A stretch of 64,000 bases of DNA. Origin: JABDIP01 sp965250245 (GTDB lineage: Bacteria; Pseudomonadota; Alphaproteobacteria; DSM-16000; Inquilinaceae). Numbering within the stretch: position 1 is the stretch's first letter; each line of letters opens with the position of its first letter. Positions 40,373 through 49,070 of this stretch are shown piece after piece. A program made the position numbers and the translations under genes. The stretch spans positions 2,790,001 to 2,854,000 of the forward strand of contig OZ252296.1 in assembly GCA_965250245.1 (NCBI GenBank), read 5' to 3'. The notes beneath the pieces are model-generated. The model saw only the letters and a list, made by a program, of their open reading frames with translations, was not told the origin of the DNA and did not search any database.

Positions 40373-41965
40373 CTACTGCACCGTGAGGTGCGTGTAGAAA
40401 TACGGCGTCAGGCGGCTCGACGCGGACAGCCCATTCTCAGTCGGAACGGTTGCCTCGCCCGAAACGCGATCGGAAAACACGAAGGTCTGGATCGGGTGCA
40501 CAAGCGGGATGATCGACGCATTGTCGATCAGCACCTGTTCGGCCTGCTCATAATACGCCAGCCGCGTCGCCCAATCGGATGCCGCACCGGCCGCATCGAC
40601 CAGTTCGTCATACTCGGGCAGCCGGTGATCATGGCGGCCGCCATTGTAGAAGATGCCGTAGAAGTTGGACGGATCGACATAGTCGTATTCGTAGGGCGAC
40701 AGGAACAGGTTGTTGGTCTCCTGCGTCAGCGCCTCCATCCAGTCCTGAATCGGCATGACGCGGATCCCCATGTCGATGCCCAGATGCTCTTTGAACTCGG
40801 CCTGGAGGTATTGCAGCATCGGTGCGGTGATGGCGCCGTTGTAGCCGCCCTGGTCGCGATACCAGATTTCCACTTCGGGGAACCCTTCCCCACCGGGATA
40901 GCCGGCCGAGGCCAGGTACTCGCGGGCCTTTGCGGGGTCGAAGACGGCCTGCGCGGCAATGCCTTCATTGTAGCCCGGATAGGATGGCGACAGCAGCGAC
41001 CGGCCTGGGATCGCCAGATCGGCAAGGACGGTCTCGGTCATCTCGTCGCGGTCGATGGCATAGGACAGCGCCTTGCGCACATCGAGGTTGTCGAAGGGCT
41101 CCGCATCGAGATCAAACGAGATGTACGACACCGCGAAAATCGCGTTGCGGCGCAGGTTTTCAGCCTTTCGCTGTTCCATGAACGGGATCTGGCCACGGTT
41201 CAGATAGGCCATGTCCAACTCACCGGCCATGAAGGCCGGCAGACCGACATCGGCGGCGCCGAGGCTGGTGTTCACTTCGAAACGGTCCATCGTCGCCGGC
41301 CACGGCCCGGTATATTCGGGGTTGGGCACGAACGTCATCGTGTTGTCGTTCTTCTCCCAGCTTTCCACCATGTAGGCGCCGGACGCGACCAGCGTCTCCA
41401 CATTCACCGCATAATCATCGCCCAGCTCGTCCCAGACATGCTTGGGCACCGGATACCACAGGCTCACCACGCTCGGCAGATAGGGGCGCGGTGTCGTCGT
41501 GGTCAATTCGATCGTCAGATCGTCGACCGCGCGCAGGCCAAGCGCATCCGCATCGGCCTCGCCTGACGTGACGTCCGACCAGCCGGCAACGCCGCCCGCG
41601 AAATCCCAATACCATGCAAAATCGTATCCGGTCGTCGCCGCCCGTTGCAGAGAGAAGACATAGTCTTCCGCCGTCAGCGGGTGCCCGTCGGAGTATTTCA
41701 GCCCATCGCGCAGATTGAAGGTCCAGGTCAGCCCGTCATCCGACTGCGACCAGCTCTCCGCCCCGAGCCCGTGTAGATTGAAATCCTTGTCGAAGCTCGT
41801 CAGCGGCAGCATGACGATTTCCGGGTAGCCGGCCCGCGAATACACCGTCTTCATGTAGTCCATGTAGGTCCCCGACGTGTTGTCGCCGGGAAACACGATG
41901 TCCTGCGCCGCCACCGGCGTGACCATCGCTAGCGCCAGGCATGTGGCAAATGTTCTGAGCATCAT
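40373..41965 (-). CDS. periplasmic peptide-type ABC substrate-binding protein (SBP_bac_5)
   Basis: The 530-residue protein has a short signal peptide (LRTFATCLALAMVTPVAAQ) and the family-5 binding-protein features GLTWTFNLRDGLKYSDGHPL near residue 80 and DVRKALSYAIDRDEM near residue 295. Ligands of this family range from peptides to opines and heme; the ligand here is unknown. ATG 41965 has GGGAGG 8 bases upstream. It is the first gene of the seven-gene minus-strand unit: binding protein, two ATPases, two permeases, PLP enzyme, regulator. Confidence 0.94.
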   Translation of the reverse strand: MMLRTFATCLALAMVTPVAAQDIVFPGDNTSGTYMDYMKTVYSRAGYPEIVMLPLTSFDKDFNLHGLGAESWSQSDDGLTWTFNLRDGLKYSDGHPLTAEDYVFSLQRAATTGYDFAWYWDFAGGVAGWSDVTSGEADADALGLRAVDDLTIELTTTTPRPYLPSVVSLWYPVPKHVWDELGDDYAVNVETLVASGAYMVESWEKNDNTMTFVPNPEYTGPWPATMDRFEVNTSLGAADVGLPAFMAGELDMAYLNRGQIPFMEQRKAENLRRNAIFAVSYISFDLDAEPFDNLDVRKALSYAIDRDEMTETVLADLAIPGRSLLSPSYPGYNEGIAAQAVFDPAKAREYLASAGYPGGEGFPEVEIWYRDQGGYNGAITAPMLQYLQAEFKEHLGIDMGIRVMPIQDWMEALTQETNNLFLSPYEYDYVDPSNFYGIFYNGGRHDHRLPEYDELVDAAGAASDWATRLAYYEQAEQVLIDNASIIPLVHPIQTFVFSDRVSGEATVPTENGLSASSRLTPYFYTHLTVQ

Positions 41966-42064
41966 GCGTCATCCTCCCATTGTCGTGTTTTGATCGGCCG
42001 GCCGGTTCCGACGGGCATCTTGCTTATTGTTGGCCAGATCGCCGAGGTCTCGGCTCAATGTAAG

Positions 42065-42075
42065 ATGTCTGACAT
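42065..42075. promoter_or_regulatory. ATGTCTGACAT dyad, putative GntR operator
   Basis: The 11-base odd palindrome ATGTC-T-GACAT contains GTC-T-GAC, which fits the GTM-N-KAC core of FadR-type GntR sites. The flanking T/A of the published consensus are shifted, so the match is partial. It lies 100 bases upstream of the binding-protein start, where a repressor site for the module would be expected. Confidence 0.45.
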
Positions 42076-42267
42076 ATGACAACGGTCTTGCAGCCAAAGG
42101 CCCCCTGTCAAGGGGAAACACATGGCCGGACGGCACGTGCGCACCGGCAGAAGCGCGCGCCGGAGGCCGTCGTGGCGCGCTGTCCGAAGCCAGTTAGACG
42201 CTCCTCGATATCGATGACATGGCCCGGTTTGACATTGCGCGAGTGCAATGGTCCCTTGGGCCTGACC

Positions 42268-42327
42268 TGTTTTGGTGGACTCCTCTCTCCCAACTGATCA
42301 GGTTTCCACGAAAACGGGGGCATCTCC
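42268..42327 (-). mobile_element. possible relic of an IS3-like insertion sequence end
   Basis: On the minus strand, TGGAGATGCCCCCGTTTTCG is followed 25 bases later by GGGAGAGAGGAGTCCACC, which is purine-rich and resembles a ribosome site. This is the usual layout of an IS3-family left end and its first-frame leader. No transposase frame follows, so at most a fragment remains. It lies at the boundary of the ABC module. I recognise the layout only, not a named element. Confidence 0.3.
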
Positions 42328-42392
42328 ATTCCTTTACAGGTTCCTTCGCGGGCATGACCGTTGGGGGACTGGCATCACCCAGGCCGCACAGC

Positions 42393-44519
42393 ATGACGAC
42401 TGAACCCGATCCAGCGCCCGTGGCCGACAGCCACGGGCCGCGCGACCTGACCGACGGCATAGCGCGCATCGTCTATTACGCCGGCATCCTGCTCAGCCTT
42501 GCGCATATCTGGTTCAACACTTTCGGCATCCTGCCGGAGCTGACCCGCAATTCGCTGCACTTCGCGGCCTTCGGCCTGCTCTGCGCGCTGATCTTCCCGA
42601 TGCTCCGGCCGCGCGGCGCGGCCAGCGAGCGGCTGGTCGCCTGGATCGACCTGGCCATCGGCATCGCGGTGGTCGCCTGCGCCATCTACATCCTGGCCCG
42701 CGAGCGCGCCGTCTCCGGCCGCAGCTTCACCAGCACCTGGGACTTCGTCGTCGCCACCGCGACGGTCCTGATCGCGCTGGAGTTCACTCGCCGGACCACC
42801 GGCTGGATCATCCCGACGATCATCGTGGTGGCGCTGACCTATGCCGGCTGGTGGGGACAGTTCCTCGGCGGCTCGCTGCATTTCCCCGGCCTCACCTACG
42901 AGACCATGCTGCAGCGGAGCATCTATGGCGAGGACGGCATGTTCGGCACCATCGCCAGCATCTCCTCCAGCTTCGTCTTCATGTTCATCCTGTTCGGCGC
43001 CTTCCTGATCACATCCGGCGCCGGCGACTTCATCATCAAGATCGCCCAGGCCGTGGCCGGGCGCATGACCGGCGGGCCCGGCTTCGTGGCGGTGATCGGC
43101 TCCGGGCTGACCGGCACCATCTCCGGCTCCGCCGTCGCCAATACCGTCTCCACCGGGGTCATCACCATCCCACTGATGAAGAAGTCGGGCTTCCCGCCGC
43201 GCTTCGCGGCCGGGGTCGAGGCCGCCTCCTCCACCGGCGGCCAGTTGATGCCGCCGATCATGGGGGCCGGCGCCTTCGTGATGGCGAACTACACCCAGAT
43301 CCCCTACCTGCAGATCGTCGCCGTCTCGTTCCTGCCGGCCCTGCTCTACTTTCTGGGCATCGCCTTCTATGTGCGCATCGAGGCCAAGAAACAGGGGCTG
43401 GTGCCGGTCCCCGGCGAGGCGCCGAAGGTGCTGCCGGTGCTGAAGGAGGGCGGCATCGCCTTCCTGCTGCCGCTGGCGGTGCTGGTCGGGCTGCTGGTCT
43501 ACGGCTTCACGCCGACCTATGCGGCGGGCTTCGCCATCGTGTCGGTGGTGGTGGCGAGCTGGCTGACGCCGAACCGCATGGGGCTGCGCAAGGTCATGGA
43601 CGCGCTGGCGCTCGGCGCCCGCACCATGGTGCTGACCGCCATGCTGCTGGTCACGGTGGGCCTGATCGTCAGCGTCATCGCCACCACCGGTCTCGGCAAC
43701 ACCTTCTCGCTGATGATCGCCGACTGGGCCGGCGGCAGCCTGCTGGTGGCCATCGTTCTGATCGCCATCGCCTCGCTTGTCCTGGGCATGGGCCTGCCGG
43801 TGACCGCCGCATACATCGTGCTGGCCACCCTGTCGGCGCCGGCGCTCTACGTGCTGATCACCGAATCGGCGCTGATCGACGCGGTCGCGTCGGGCAACGT
43901 GCCCGTCGAGCTGACCGCGATCATCGGTCTGATCGCGCCGCCCGACCTCGCCGCCGGCCTCGGCCAGCCGATGTCCCAGGCCGACGCGGCGGCGCTGGTG
44001 GCGCTGGTCCCGCCGGAGATGACCAGCATGGTGCGAGAGGCGACCCTGGATCCGGCGGTGCTGACCACCGCCCTGCTCTCCGCACATATGATCATCTTCT
44101 GGCTCAGCCAGGATTCCAACGTCACGCCGCCAGTCTGCCTGACCGCCTTCGCGGCGGCCGCGATCGCCGGCACACGGCCGATGGCGACCGGCTTCACCGC
44201 CTGGAAGATCGCCAAGGCGCTCTACATCGTGCCGCTGCTGTTCGCCTACACGCCGTTCCTCAGCGGCGACCTCGCCACGGCGCTGACCATCTTCGGCTTC
44301 GCGACGCTCGGGCTCTACGCCATCATCTCGGCCATCGAGGGCCATGCCGAGGCGGCCTATCCCTGGCCGCTGCGCATCTTCATGGCCGGCCTCGGCCTCG
44401 CCCTGATGTGGCCCTGGAGCCTCTGGGTGCAGGGCGCCGGCGCGGTGGTGCTGCTCGCCTTCATGGCCTGGAACATCACGTCGGGGCGCCGGCTTGCGGC
44501 CGGCCAAGCCGCCGGATAG
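42393..44519 (+). CDS. fused TRAP transporter permease (4TM/12TM, DctQM type)
   Basis: The 708-residue membrane protein joins a small DctQ-like part and a large DctM-like part, the form that works with TAXI binding proteins. It shows GTISGSAVANTVSTGVITIP and STGGQLMPPIMGAGAFVMAN near residues 240-290 and the second GMGLPVTAAYIVLATL. It imports an organic acid with a cation gradient. ATG 42393 is used; ATG 42354 is in frame but neither has a clear ribosome site, which fits disruption of the leader by the insertion upstream. Its natural partner, the TAXI protein, is 7.9 kb upstream on the same strand. Confidence 0.92.
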   Translation: MTTEPDPAPVADSHGPRDLTDGIARIVYYAGILLSLAHIWFNTFGILPELTRNSLHFAAFGLLCALIFPMLRPRGAASERLVAWIDLAIGIAVVACAIYILARERAVSGRSFTSTWDFVVATATVLIALEFTRRTTGWIIPTIIVVALTYAGWWGQFLGGSLHFPGLTYETMLQRSIYGEDGMFGTIASISSSFVFMFILFGAFLITSGAGDFIIKIAQAVAGRMTGGPGFVAVIGSGLTGTISGSAVANTVSTGVITIPLMKKSGFPPRFAAGVEAASSTGGQLMPPIMGAGAFVMANYTQIPYLQIVAVSFLPALLYFLGIAFYVRIEAKKQGLVPVPGEAPKVLPVLKEGGIAFLLPLAVLVGLLVYGFTPTYAAGFAIVSVVVASWLTPNRMGLRKVMDALALGARTMVLTAMLLVTVGLIVSVIATTGLGNTFSLMIADWAGGSLLVAIVLIAIASLVLGMGLPVTAAYIVLATLSAPALYVLITESALIDAVASGNVPVELTAIIGLIAPPDLAAGLGQPMSQADAAALVALVPPEMTSMVREATLDPAVLTTALLSAHMIIFWLSQDSNVTPPVCLTAFAAAAIAGTRPMATGFTAWKIAKALYIVPLLFAYTPFLSGDLATALTIFGFATLGLYAIISAIEGHAEAAYPWPLRIFMAGLGLALMWPWSLWVQGAGAVVLLAFMAWNITSGRRLAAGQAAG

Positions 44520-44580
44520 GGTGGCCGCGGCGTCATTGGAACTGGGCTGGAAATGCCTGAATTCCGTTGGCACCTCCTCT

Positions 44581-44686
44581 CGTCGTCCCCGAGCTCGACC
44601 CGGGGACCCATGGATCGGCAAGCGCTGCTGCCCGACGGATCCCGATGACGGGCCGATGGGTCCCCAGGTCAAGCCCGGGGACGACG
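44581..44686. repeat. palindromic intergenic repeat, family A copy 2
   Basis: The arms CGTCGTCCCC (44581-44590) and GGGGACGACG (44677-44686) are exact inverses. GGGACCCAT and ATGGGTCCCC lie inside, and each arm has its own internal palindrome. Layout and sequence match the element at 7541-7650. It follows the TRAP permease gene. Confidence 0.88.
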
Positions 44687-44770
44687 TGGAGAGGGTCGAT
44701 TGGCGAGGCAACGTAACGGTGTCTGATCTGCCGAATGCAGGTTCATCGGTCTAAGGGGGGCCATCCAGCC

Positions 44771-45442
44771 ATGGATATGAAGGGCGAATACCGCATCGAG
44801 GCGCCGCGCCAGACGGTCTGGGACGCGCTGAACGATCCCGAGATCCTGAAGCGCGCGATCCCGGGCTGCGAGGAGATCACCAAGACCTCCGACACCGAGA
44901 TGACCGCCAAAGTCACGGCCAAGGTCGGGCCGGTAAAGGCCAAGTTCCAGGGCAACGTCACCCTGTCCGACATCGTGCCGCCGGAGAGCTACACCATCTC
45001 CGGCGAGGGCAAGGGCGGTGCCGCCGGCTTCGCCAAGGGCGGCGCCAAGGTGGCGCTGGCCGAGGACGGCGCGGCCACGATCCTGACCTATGAGGTCAAC
45101 GCCAATGTCGGCGGCAAGCTGGCGCAGATCGGCTCGCGGCTAATCGACGGCACGGCGAAGAAGATGGCCGACGACTTCTTCGGCACCTTCGCCACCCTGG
45201 TCGGCGGCCCGGCCCCGGCGGAAGCGGAAGCAGCAGCCGAGGCCCCCGCCCCGACGCCAAGCCCCGAACCGGTACCTGAACCGGTCGCCGCGGCGGCCGC
45301 GCCGACCCCGCCGGAGACCCCGGCACCGCCGCCGCCCGCGCCGGCTCCGGAGCCGCGCCAGGGCGGACTCAACCCGATCACCTGGGTCAGCGGGATCATC
45401 GTCCTGGTGCTGGTGCTGCTGCTGTTCTACAGCCTGAGCTAG
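44771..45442 (+). CDS. coxG: CoxG-like SRPBCC protein with C-terminal membrane anchor
   Basis: The 223-residue protein has the CoxG domain (residues 1-150: MKGEYRIEAPRQTVWDALND, then AIPGCEEI and GEGKGGAAGFAKGGAKV), a Pro/Ala/Glu-rich linker (about 155-200) and a terminal helix GIIVLVLVLLLFYS. CoxG is thought to recruit CO dehydrogenase to the membrane. AAGGGGGG precedes ATG 44771. The coxSLM genes lie 4.7 kb downstream on the same strand, beyond a ROK regulator and frcBCA, so the usual cox gene cluster is split here. Confidence 0.9.
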   Translation: MDMKGEYRIEAPRQTVWDALNDPEILKRAIPGCEEITKTSDTEMTAKVTAKVGPVKAKFQGNVTLSDIVPPESYTISGEGKGGAAGFAKGGAKVALAEDGAATILTYEVNANVGGKLAQIGSRLIDGTAKKMADDFFGTFATLVGGPAPAEAEAAAEAPAPTPSPEPVPEPVAAAAAPTPPETPAPPPPAPAPEPRQGGLNPITWVSGIIVLVLVLLLFYSLS

Positions 45443-45451
45443 AACCGCGCG

Positions 45452-46660
45452 TCAGACCGCGCTCCCCGAAATCAGGAAGCGCTGCGACAGCGGAAGGCTG
45501 GCGGCGCCGAGTGCACGGGCATCGGGGCCGATGGTGCCCTCGCGCACAGATACGGGCATCAGGCCGGCCAGGTCGAGGTCCGCGAACGCCCGCCCGATCG
45601 CTTTGGTCAGATCGCGGCGGACTGCATCGGGCAGCCATCCGTCGATCAGGACGAGTTCGAAGTCGATCACCGAGCACGCCGCGGCGATGGCATGGGCGAT
45701 GCCCCGCGCCGCCTCCTTGAGCCAGCGCTCGAGGATCGCCCGGTCGACGCTCCAGGAGGCCGAGCTTTCCCAGAGCGCCTGCGCATCGCCACCGGCGTCC
45801 AGGACCATCTTCTCGAGGCCCAACAACGAGGCGACGTCGACGAGTTGCCGCGATCGCCCGCTCTTCGGCACCAGAAGCGGCCCCAGCGCCCCGGCATTGC
45901 CGGTGGTCCCGGTGAACAGCGTGTTGTTCAGGACCACGCCGCCGCCAATGAAATACCCGACGTAGAAGTAGAGGAAATTGTCCGGATAGCTGTGGCCGCC
46001 GAAAACCAGTTCGGCGCCGCAGGCGCACGAGGCGTCGTTCTGCAGATAGACCGGGAAGTCGAAAAGCGCTGCGATCTCGGCACGGATATCCCGATCGCGC
46101 CAGGCCGCCATCTTCTCGGCCGGGACCCCGATGGTCGCCGCCCATTCCCAGAGAAAGAACGGAATGGCGATGCCCAGCCCCGCGATGCGTGCGCGCTGCC
46201 GGTCGTTCAAACGCCCGGTGAGCTCTGCGACCGCATCCCGGACGAATCGCAGCGTGTGGTCCGGGTCCGGATACCGGTAGGCCAGATGCACCCGGCTCAT
46301 GATGTGGCCGAGAAAATCGACCAGGACCAGATCGGCGCTGCGACGGCCGACCTTGAGCCCGAAGAACAGCGCGCCCTCCGGCGCCAGTCGCATTGGCACG
46401 GATGGCTGGCCGACCTTTCCGCGCACCGGCTTGCCGCGCTTCAGCAGCCCGTCCTTCTCCAGCCCGCGCGTAATCACCGATGCCGTCTGCGCCGACATTC
46501 CTGTTTCGCGCGCGATATCGGCCTTGGCGGTGGGGCCACGGATGCGCAGGAAGGACAGGACCAGCCGCTCGTTATGGTCCCGCAGGCCGCTTTGGTTCGA
46601 CCCGCGAAGCTCCGGCCGGCCGGCGCCCCTGGCGACGGATTCTCCCGCGATTTCGGACAC
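45452..46660 (-). CDS. ROK-family transcriptional regulator (FrcR-like)
   Basis: The 402-residue protein joins an N-terminal winged helix (GPTAKADIARETGMSAQTAS, ITRGLEKDGLLKRG) to a ROK sugar-kinase-like domain (LGIAIPFFL, QNDASCACGAEL). The CxCGxxGCxE zinc motif normal in ROK proteins is absent at the expected place (after GNAGALGP), so it is probably not a kinase and binds sugar as a pure regulator. The start is GTG at 46660 with GGGAGG 7 bases upstream. It is divergent from frcBCA across a region with a good promoter and an AT-rich dyad. Fructose-type control as by FrcR in rhizobia is likely. Confidence 0.88.
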   Translation of the reverse strand: MSEIAGESVARGAGRPELRGSNQSGLRDHNERLVLSFLRIRGPTAKADIARETGMSAQTASVITRGLEKDGLLKRGKPVRGKVGQPSVPMRLAPEGALFFGLKVGRRSADLVLVDFLGHIMSRVHLAYRYPDPDHTLRFVRDAVAELTGRLNDRQRARIAGLGIAIPFFLWEWAATIGVPAEKMAAWRDRDIRAEIAALFDFPVYLQNDASCACGAELVFGGHSYPDNFLYFYVGYFIGGGVVLNNTLFTGTTGNAGALGPLLVPKSGRSRQLVDVASLLGLEKMVLDAGGDAQALWESSASWSVDRAILERWLKEAARGIAHAIAAACSVIDFELVLIDGWLPDAVRRDLTKAIGRAFADLDLAGLMPVSVREGTIGPDARALGAASLPLSQRFLISGSAV

Positions 46661-46708
46661 GTGGATACCTCCCGAATACCGCAGACCATGGCGCGATTCG
46701 GCTGGTCT

Positions 46709-46768
46709 GTCAAATTAATAACTAAGAGTGATTTATTTATTGACGACGCCAAGGCTGCGATGGATAAT
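46709..46768 (+). promoter_or_regulatory. sigma70-type promoter with AT-rich dyad for frcBCA
   Basis: TTGACG at 46740-46745 and GATAAT at 46763-46768 are spaced by 17 bases, close to the sigma70 ideal, with the start expected near 46775. An imperfect AT-rich inverted repeat with outer arms GTCAA (46709) and TTGAC (ending 46744) overlaps the -35 box; this is where a ROK repressor would bind. The region is strikingly AT-rich for this genome. Confidence 0.65.
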
Positions 46769-46848
46769 CGACATGGTTCCGCCCGCAAACGGGCGCAGCC
46801 AAGAAGCGGGAAACGGCCCGCAGAAAACGCAAATGGGAGGACATTTCC

Positions 46849-47871
46849 GTGAAAAAGACCCTTGTCGGCGTTGCCGCCGGCCTTCTCACCACCACCTTCG
46901 CCGGCCCGGCCCTTGCGGACGGCCATATCAGCGCCTGCCTGATCACCAAGACCGACACCAACCCGTTCTTCGTCAAGATGAAGGAGGGTGCGACCGCTGC
47001 CGCCGAGGCCAACGGCATCGAGCTGGCGACCTATGCCGGTAAGATCGACGGCGACGTCGAGACCCAGATCGCCGCCGTGGAGACCTGCATCGCGTCCGGG
47101 GCGGACGGAATCCTGATCACCCCGACCGACAGCCGCGCGCTGGCGCCGATCGTGACCCAGGCGCGTGAAGCGGGCGCGCTGGTGATCGCGCTGGACACGC
47201 CGTTCGAGCCGGCCGATGTGGCCGACGCCACCTTTGCCACCGACAATTTCAAGGCCGGTGAGTTGATCGGCCAATGGGCCGCGGCCCAGCTCGGCGACGA
47301 GGCCGCCAATGCCAGGATCGCTTTGCTCGACCTGAACCCGTCGGAAGTCTCGGTCGACTATCTGCGCGACGGCGGCTTCCTGCAGGGCTTCGGCATCGAC
47401 ATCAAGGACCCGACCGACATCGGCGACGAGGACGACCCGCGCATCGTCGGCCACGATGTGACCAACGGCAACGAGGAAGGCGGCCGCACGGCGATGGAGA
47501 ACCTTCTCCAGATCGATCCGAGCATCAATGTCGTCTACACCATCAACGAGCCCGCCGCCGCCGGCGCCTATGAGGCGCTGAAGGCGTTCGGCCGCCAGGA
47601 CGATGTGCTGATCGTCTCGGTCGACGGCGGCTGCCCCGGCGTGCAGAACGTCCAGGAAGGCGTTATCGGCGCCACCAGCCAGCAATACCCGCTGCTGATG
47701 GCGTCGCTGGGCATCGAGGCGATCAAGACCTGGGCCGACAACGGCACCAAGCCGGAGAACTCGCCCGGCCTCGACTTCTTCAACACCGGCGTGACCCTCA
47801 TCACCGACCAGCCGGTCGATGGCGTCGAGTCGATTGACTCGGCCGAGGGCCTTGAGCGGTGCTGGGGCTGA
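46849..47871 (+). CDS. frcB: sugar ABC transporter substrate-binding protein (FrcB-like)
   Basis: The 340-residue protein has a signal peptide (ending ...GPALADG, about residue 25) and the periplasmic-binding-protein type 1 fold of ribose/fructose importers: CLITKTDTNPFFVKMKEGAT at the mature start and TPTDSRALAPIV. It captures the sugar for FrcCA. The start is GTG at 46849, with GGGAGG about 9 bases upstream. Gene order (ROK regulator divergent, then B, C, A) and sequence are those of the fructose system; ribose, mannose or xylose cannot be excluded. Confidence 0.88.
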   Translation: MKKTLVGVAAGLLTTTFAGPALADGHISACLITKTDTNPFFVKMKEGATAAAEANGIELATYAGKIDGDVETQIAAVETCIASGADGILITPTDSRALAPIVTQAREAGALVIALDTPFEPADVADATFATDNFKAGELIGQWAAAQLGDEAANARIALLDLNPSEVSVDYLRDGGFLQGFGIDIKDPTDIGDEDDPRIVGHDVTNGNEEGGRTAMENLLQIDPSINVVYTINEPAAAGAYEALKAFGRQDDVLIVSVDGGCPGVQNVQEGVIGATSQQYPLLMASLGIEAIKTWADNGTKPENSPGLDFFNTGVTLITDQPVDGVESIDSAEGLERCWG

Positions 47872-47987
47872 GGCCCGCAGGCTAGACCGGAGCGGGCGCG
47901 CACAGCGCCCCTCCTCCCCGCCCATCCGGAACAATGTTCCGATCTGAAAGGCTGTCCCGCATCGCGCTGGGACAGGGGGGAGAGATC

Positions 47988-49070
47988 ATGTCCGATTCAA
48001 CCGACGTATCCCGCAAGGGCCAGGAGTTCGAACAGGTCCTGGACAAGAGCGACACGAAGGTCGCGGAATTCGAGGTCACCCACCACACGCCCATCGACCG
48101 CATCCAGCACATCCTGCACAACAACCCGACGCTGGTGCCGGTCATCGTCCTCATGCTCAGCCTGATGGCGTTCGGCATCCTGGCCGGCGGGCGCTTCTTC
48201 TCGGCGTTCAACCTGAGCCTGATCCTGCAGCAGGTGTCGATCATCGGCATGCTGGCCGCCGCCCAGTCGATGATCATCATCACCGCCGGCATCGACCTGT
48301 CGGTCGCCGCCATCATGGTGCTGATGTCGGTGATCATGGGCAATCTGGCCGTCAACATGGGCGTGCCGGCGCCAATCGCGATCCTGGTCGGCTTCGTCGG
48401 CGGCGCCGGCGCCGGGCTGATGAACGGGCTTCTGATCACCCGCGTGAAGCTGCCGCCCTTCATCACCACGCTGGGCACCTGGTCGATCTTCTTCGCGCTC
48501 AACCTCTGGCTTTCCGGCGCCCAGTCGATCCGCAGCCAGGACATCGACGACGCCGCGCCGTTCCTGAAGTTCTTCGGCAATGCGTTCAACATCGGCGGGG
48601 CCCGGATCACCTTCGGCGTGATCCTGATGATCGTGATCTTCGTCGTGCTCTGGTACATGCTGAACAAGACCGCCTGGGGCCGACACGTCTACGCGGTCGG
48701 CGACGACAAGGAGTCCGCCGACCTCGCCGGCATCCGCAGCGACCGGACCCTGGTCTCGGTCTACGTGTTGGCGGGCCTGGTCTGCGCCATCGCCGGCTGG
48801 GCCTCGATCGGCCGTGTCGGCTCGATCTCGCCGCAGTCCTTCTACGAGGGCAACCTGCAATCCATCACCGCCGTGGTGATCGGGGGCATCTCCCTCTTCG
48901 GCGGCCGCGGCTCGATCATGGGGGCGTTGTTCGGCGCCCTGATCGTCGGCGTCTTCCAATCCGGCCTCCGTCTCGCCGGGGTCGACGTGCTGTGGCAGGT
49001 CTTCGCCATCGGCTGGCTCATCATCATCGCGGTCGCAATCGACCAGTGGATCAGAAGGGTCTCTGCGTAA
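47988..49070 (+). CDS. frcC: sugar ABC transporter permease (FrcC-like)
   Basis: The 360-residue inner-membrane protein has an N-terminal cytoplasmic stretch of about 50 residues and about ten helices with IITAGIDLSVAAIMVLMSVI, TRVKLPPFITTLGT and VVIGGISLFGGRGSIMGALF, the signature of RbsC/FrcC permeases. GGGGGGAGAG precedes ATG 47988. Its TAA stop overlaps the ATPase start by one base. It works with FrcB and a dimer of the single-domain FrcA. Confidence 0.9.
   Translation: MSDSTDVSRKGQEFEQVLDKSDTKVAEFEVTHHTPIDRIQHILHNNPTLVPVIVLMLSLMAFGILAGGRFFSAFNLSLILQQVSIIGMLAAAQSMIIITAGIDLSVAAIMVLMSVIMGNLAVNMGVPAPIAILVGFVGGAGAGLMNGLLITRVKLPPFITTLGTWSIFFALNLWLSGAQSIRSQDIDDAAPFLKFFGNAFNIGGARITFGVILMIVIFVVLWYMLNKTAWGRHVYAVGDDKESADLAGIRSDRTLVSVYVLAGLVCAIAGWASIGRVGSISPQSFYEGNLQSITAVVIGGISLFGGRGSIMGALFGALIVGVFQSGLRLAGVDVLWQVFAIGWLIIIAVAIDQWIRRVSA

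Larger units (their letters stand above)
41966..42392. other. 427-base junction region between ABC module and TRAP permease
   Basis: No convincing gene was found. It contains the promoter region of the ABC module (with the dyad at 42065-42075) and, nearer the TRAP gene, a stretch that looks like the end of an insertion sequence (42268-42327). Open frames across it (for example from 42076 or 42219) have no ribosome site and no recognisable protein. Confidence 0.6.

Noticed and set aside
42219..42392. N-terminal extension of the TRAP permease from 42219
   Set aside because: The extension is Trp/Pro/His-rich, has no ribosome site and crosses the IS-like relic; a start at 42393 fits the family.
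42375..44711. Long minus-strand open frame across the TRAP permease
   Set aside because: Same reason: antisense shadow of a hydrophobic protein gene, no motif and no ribosome site.
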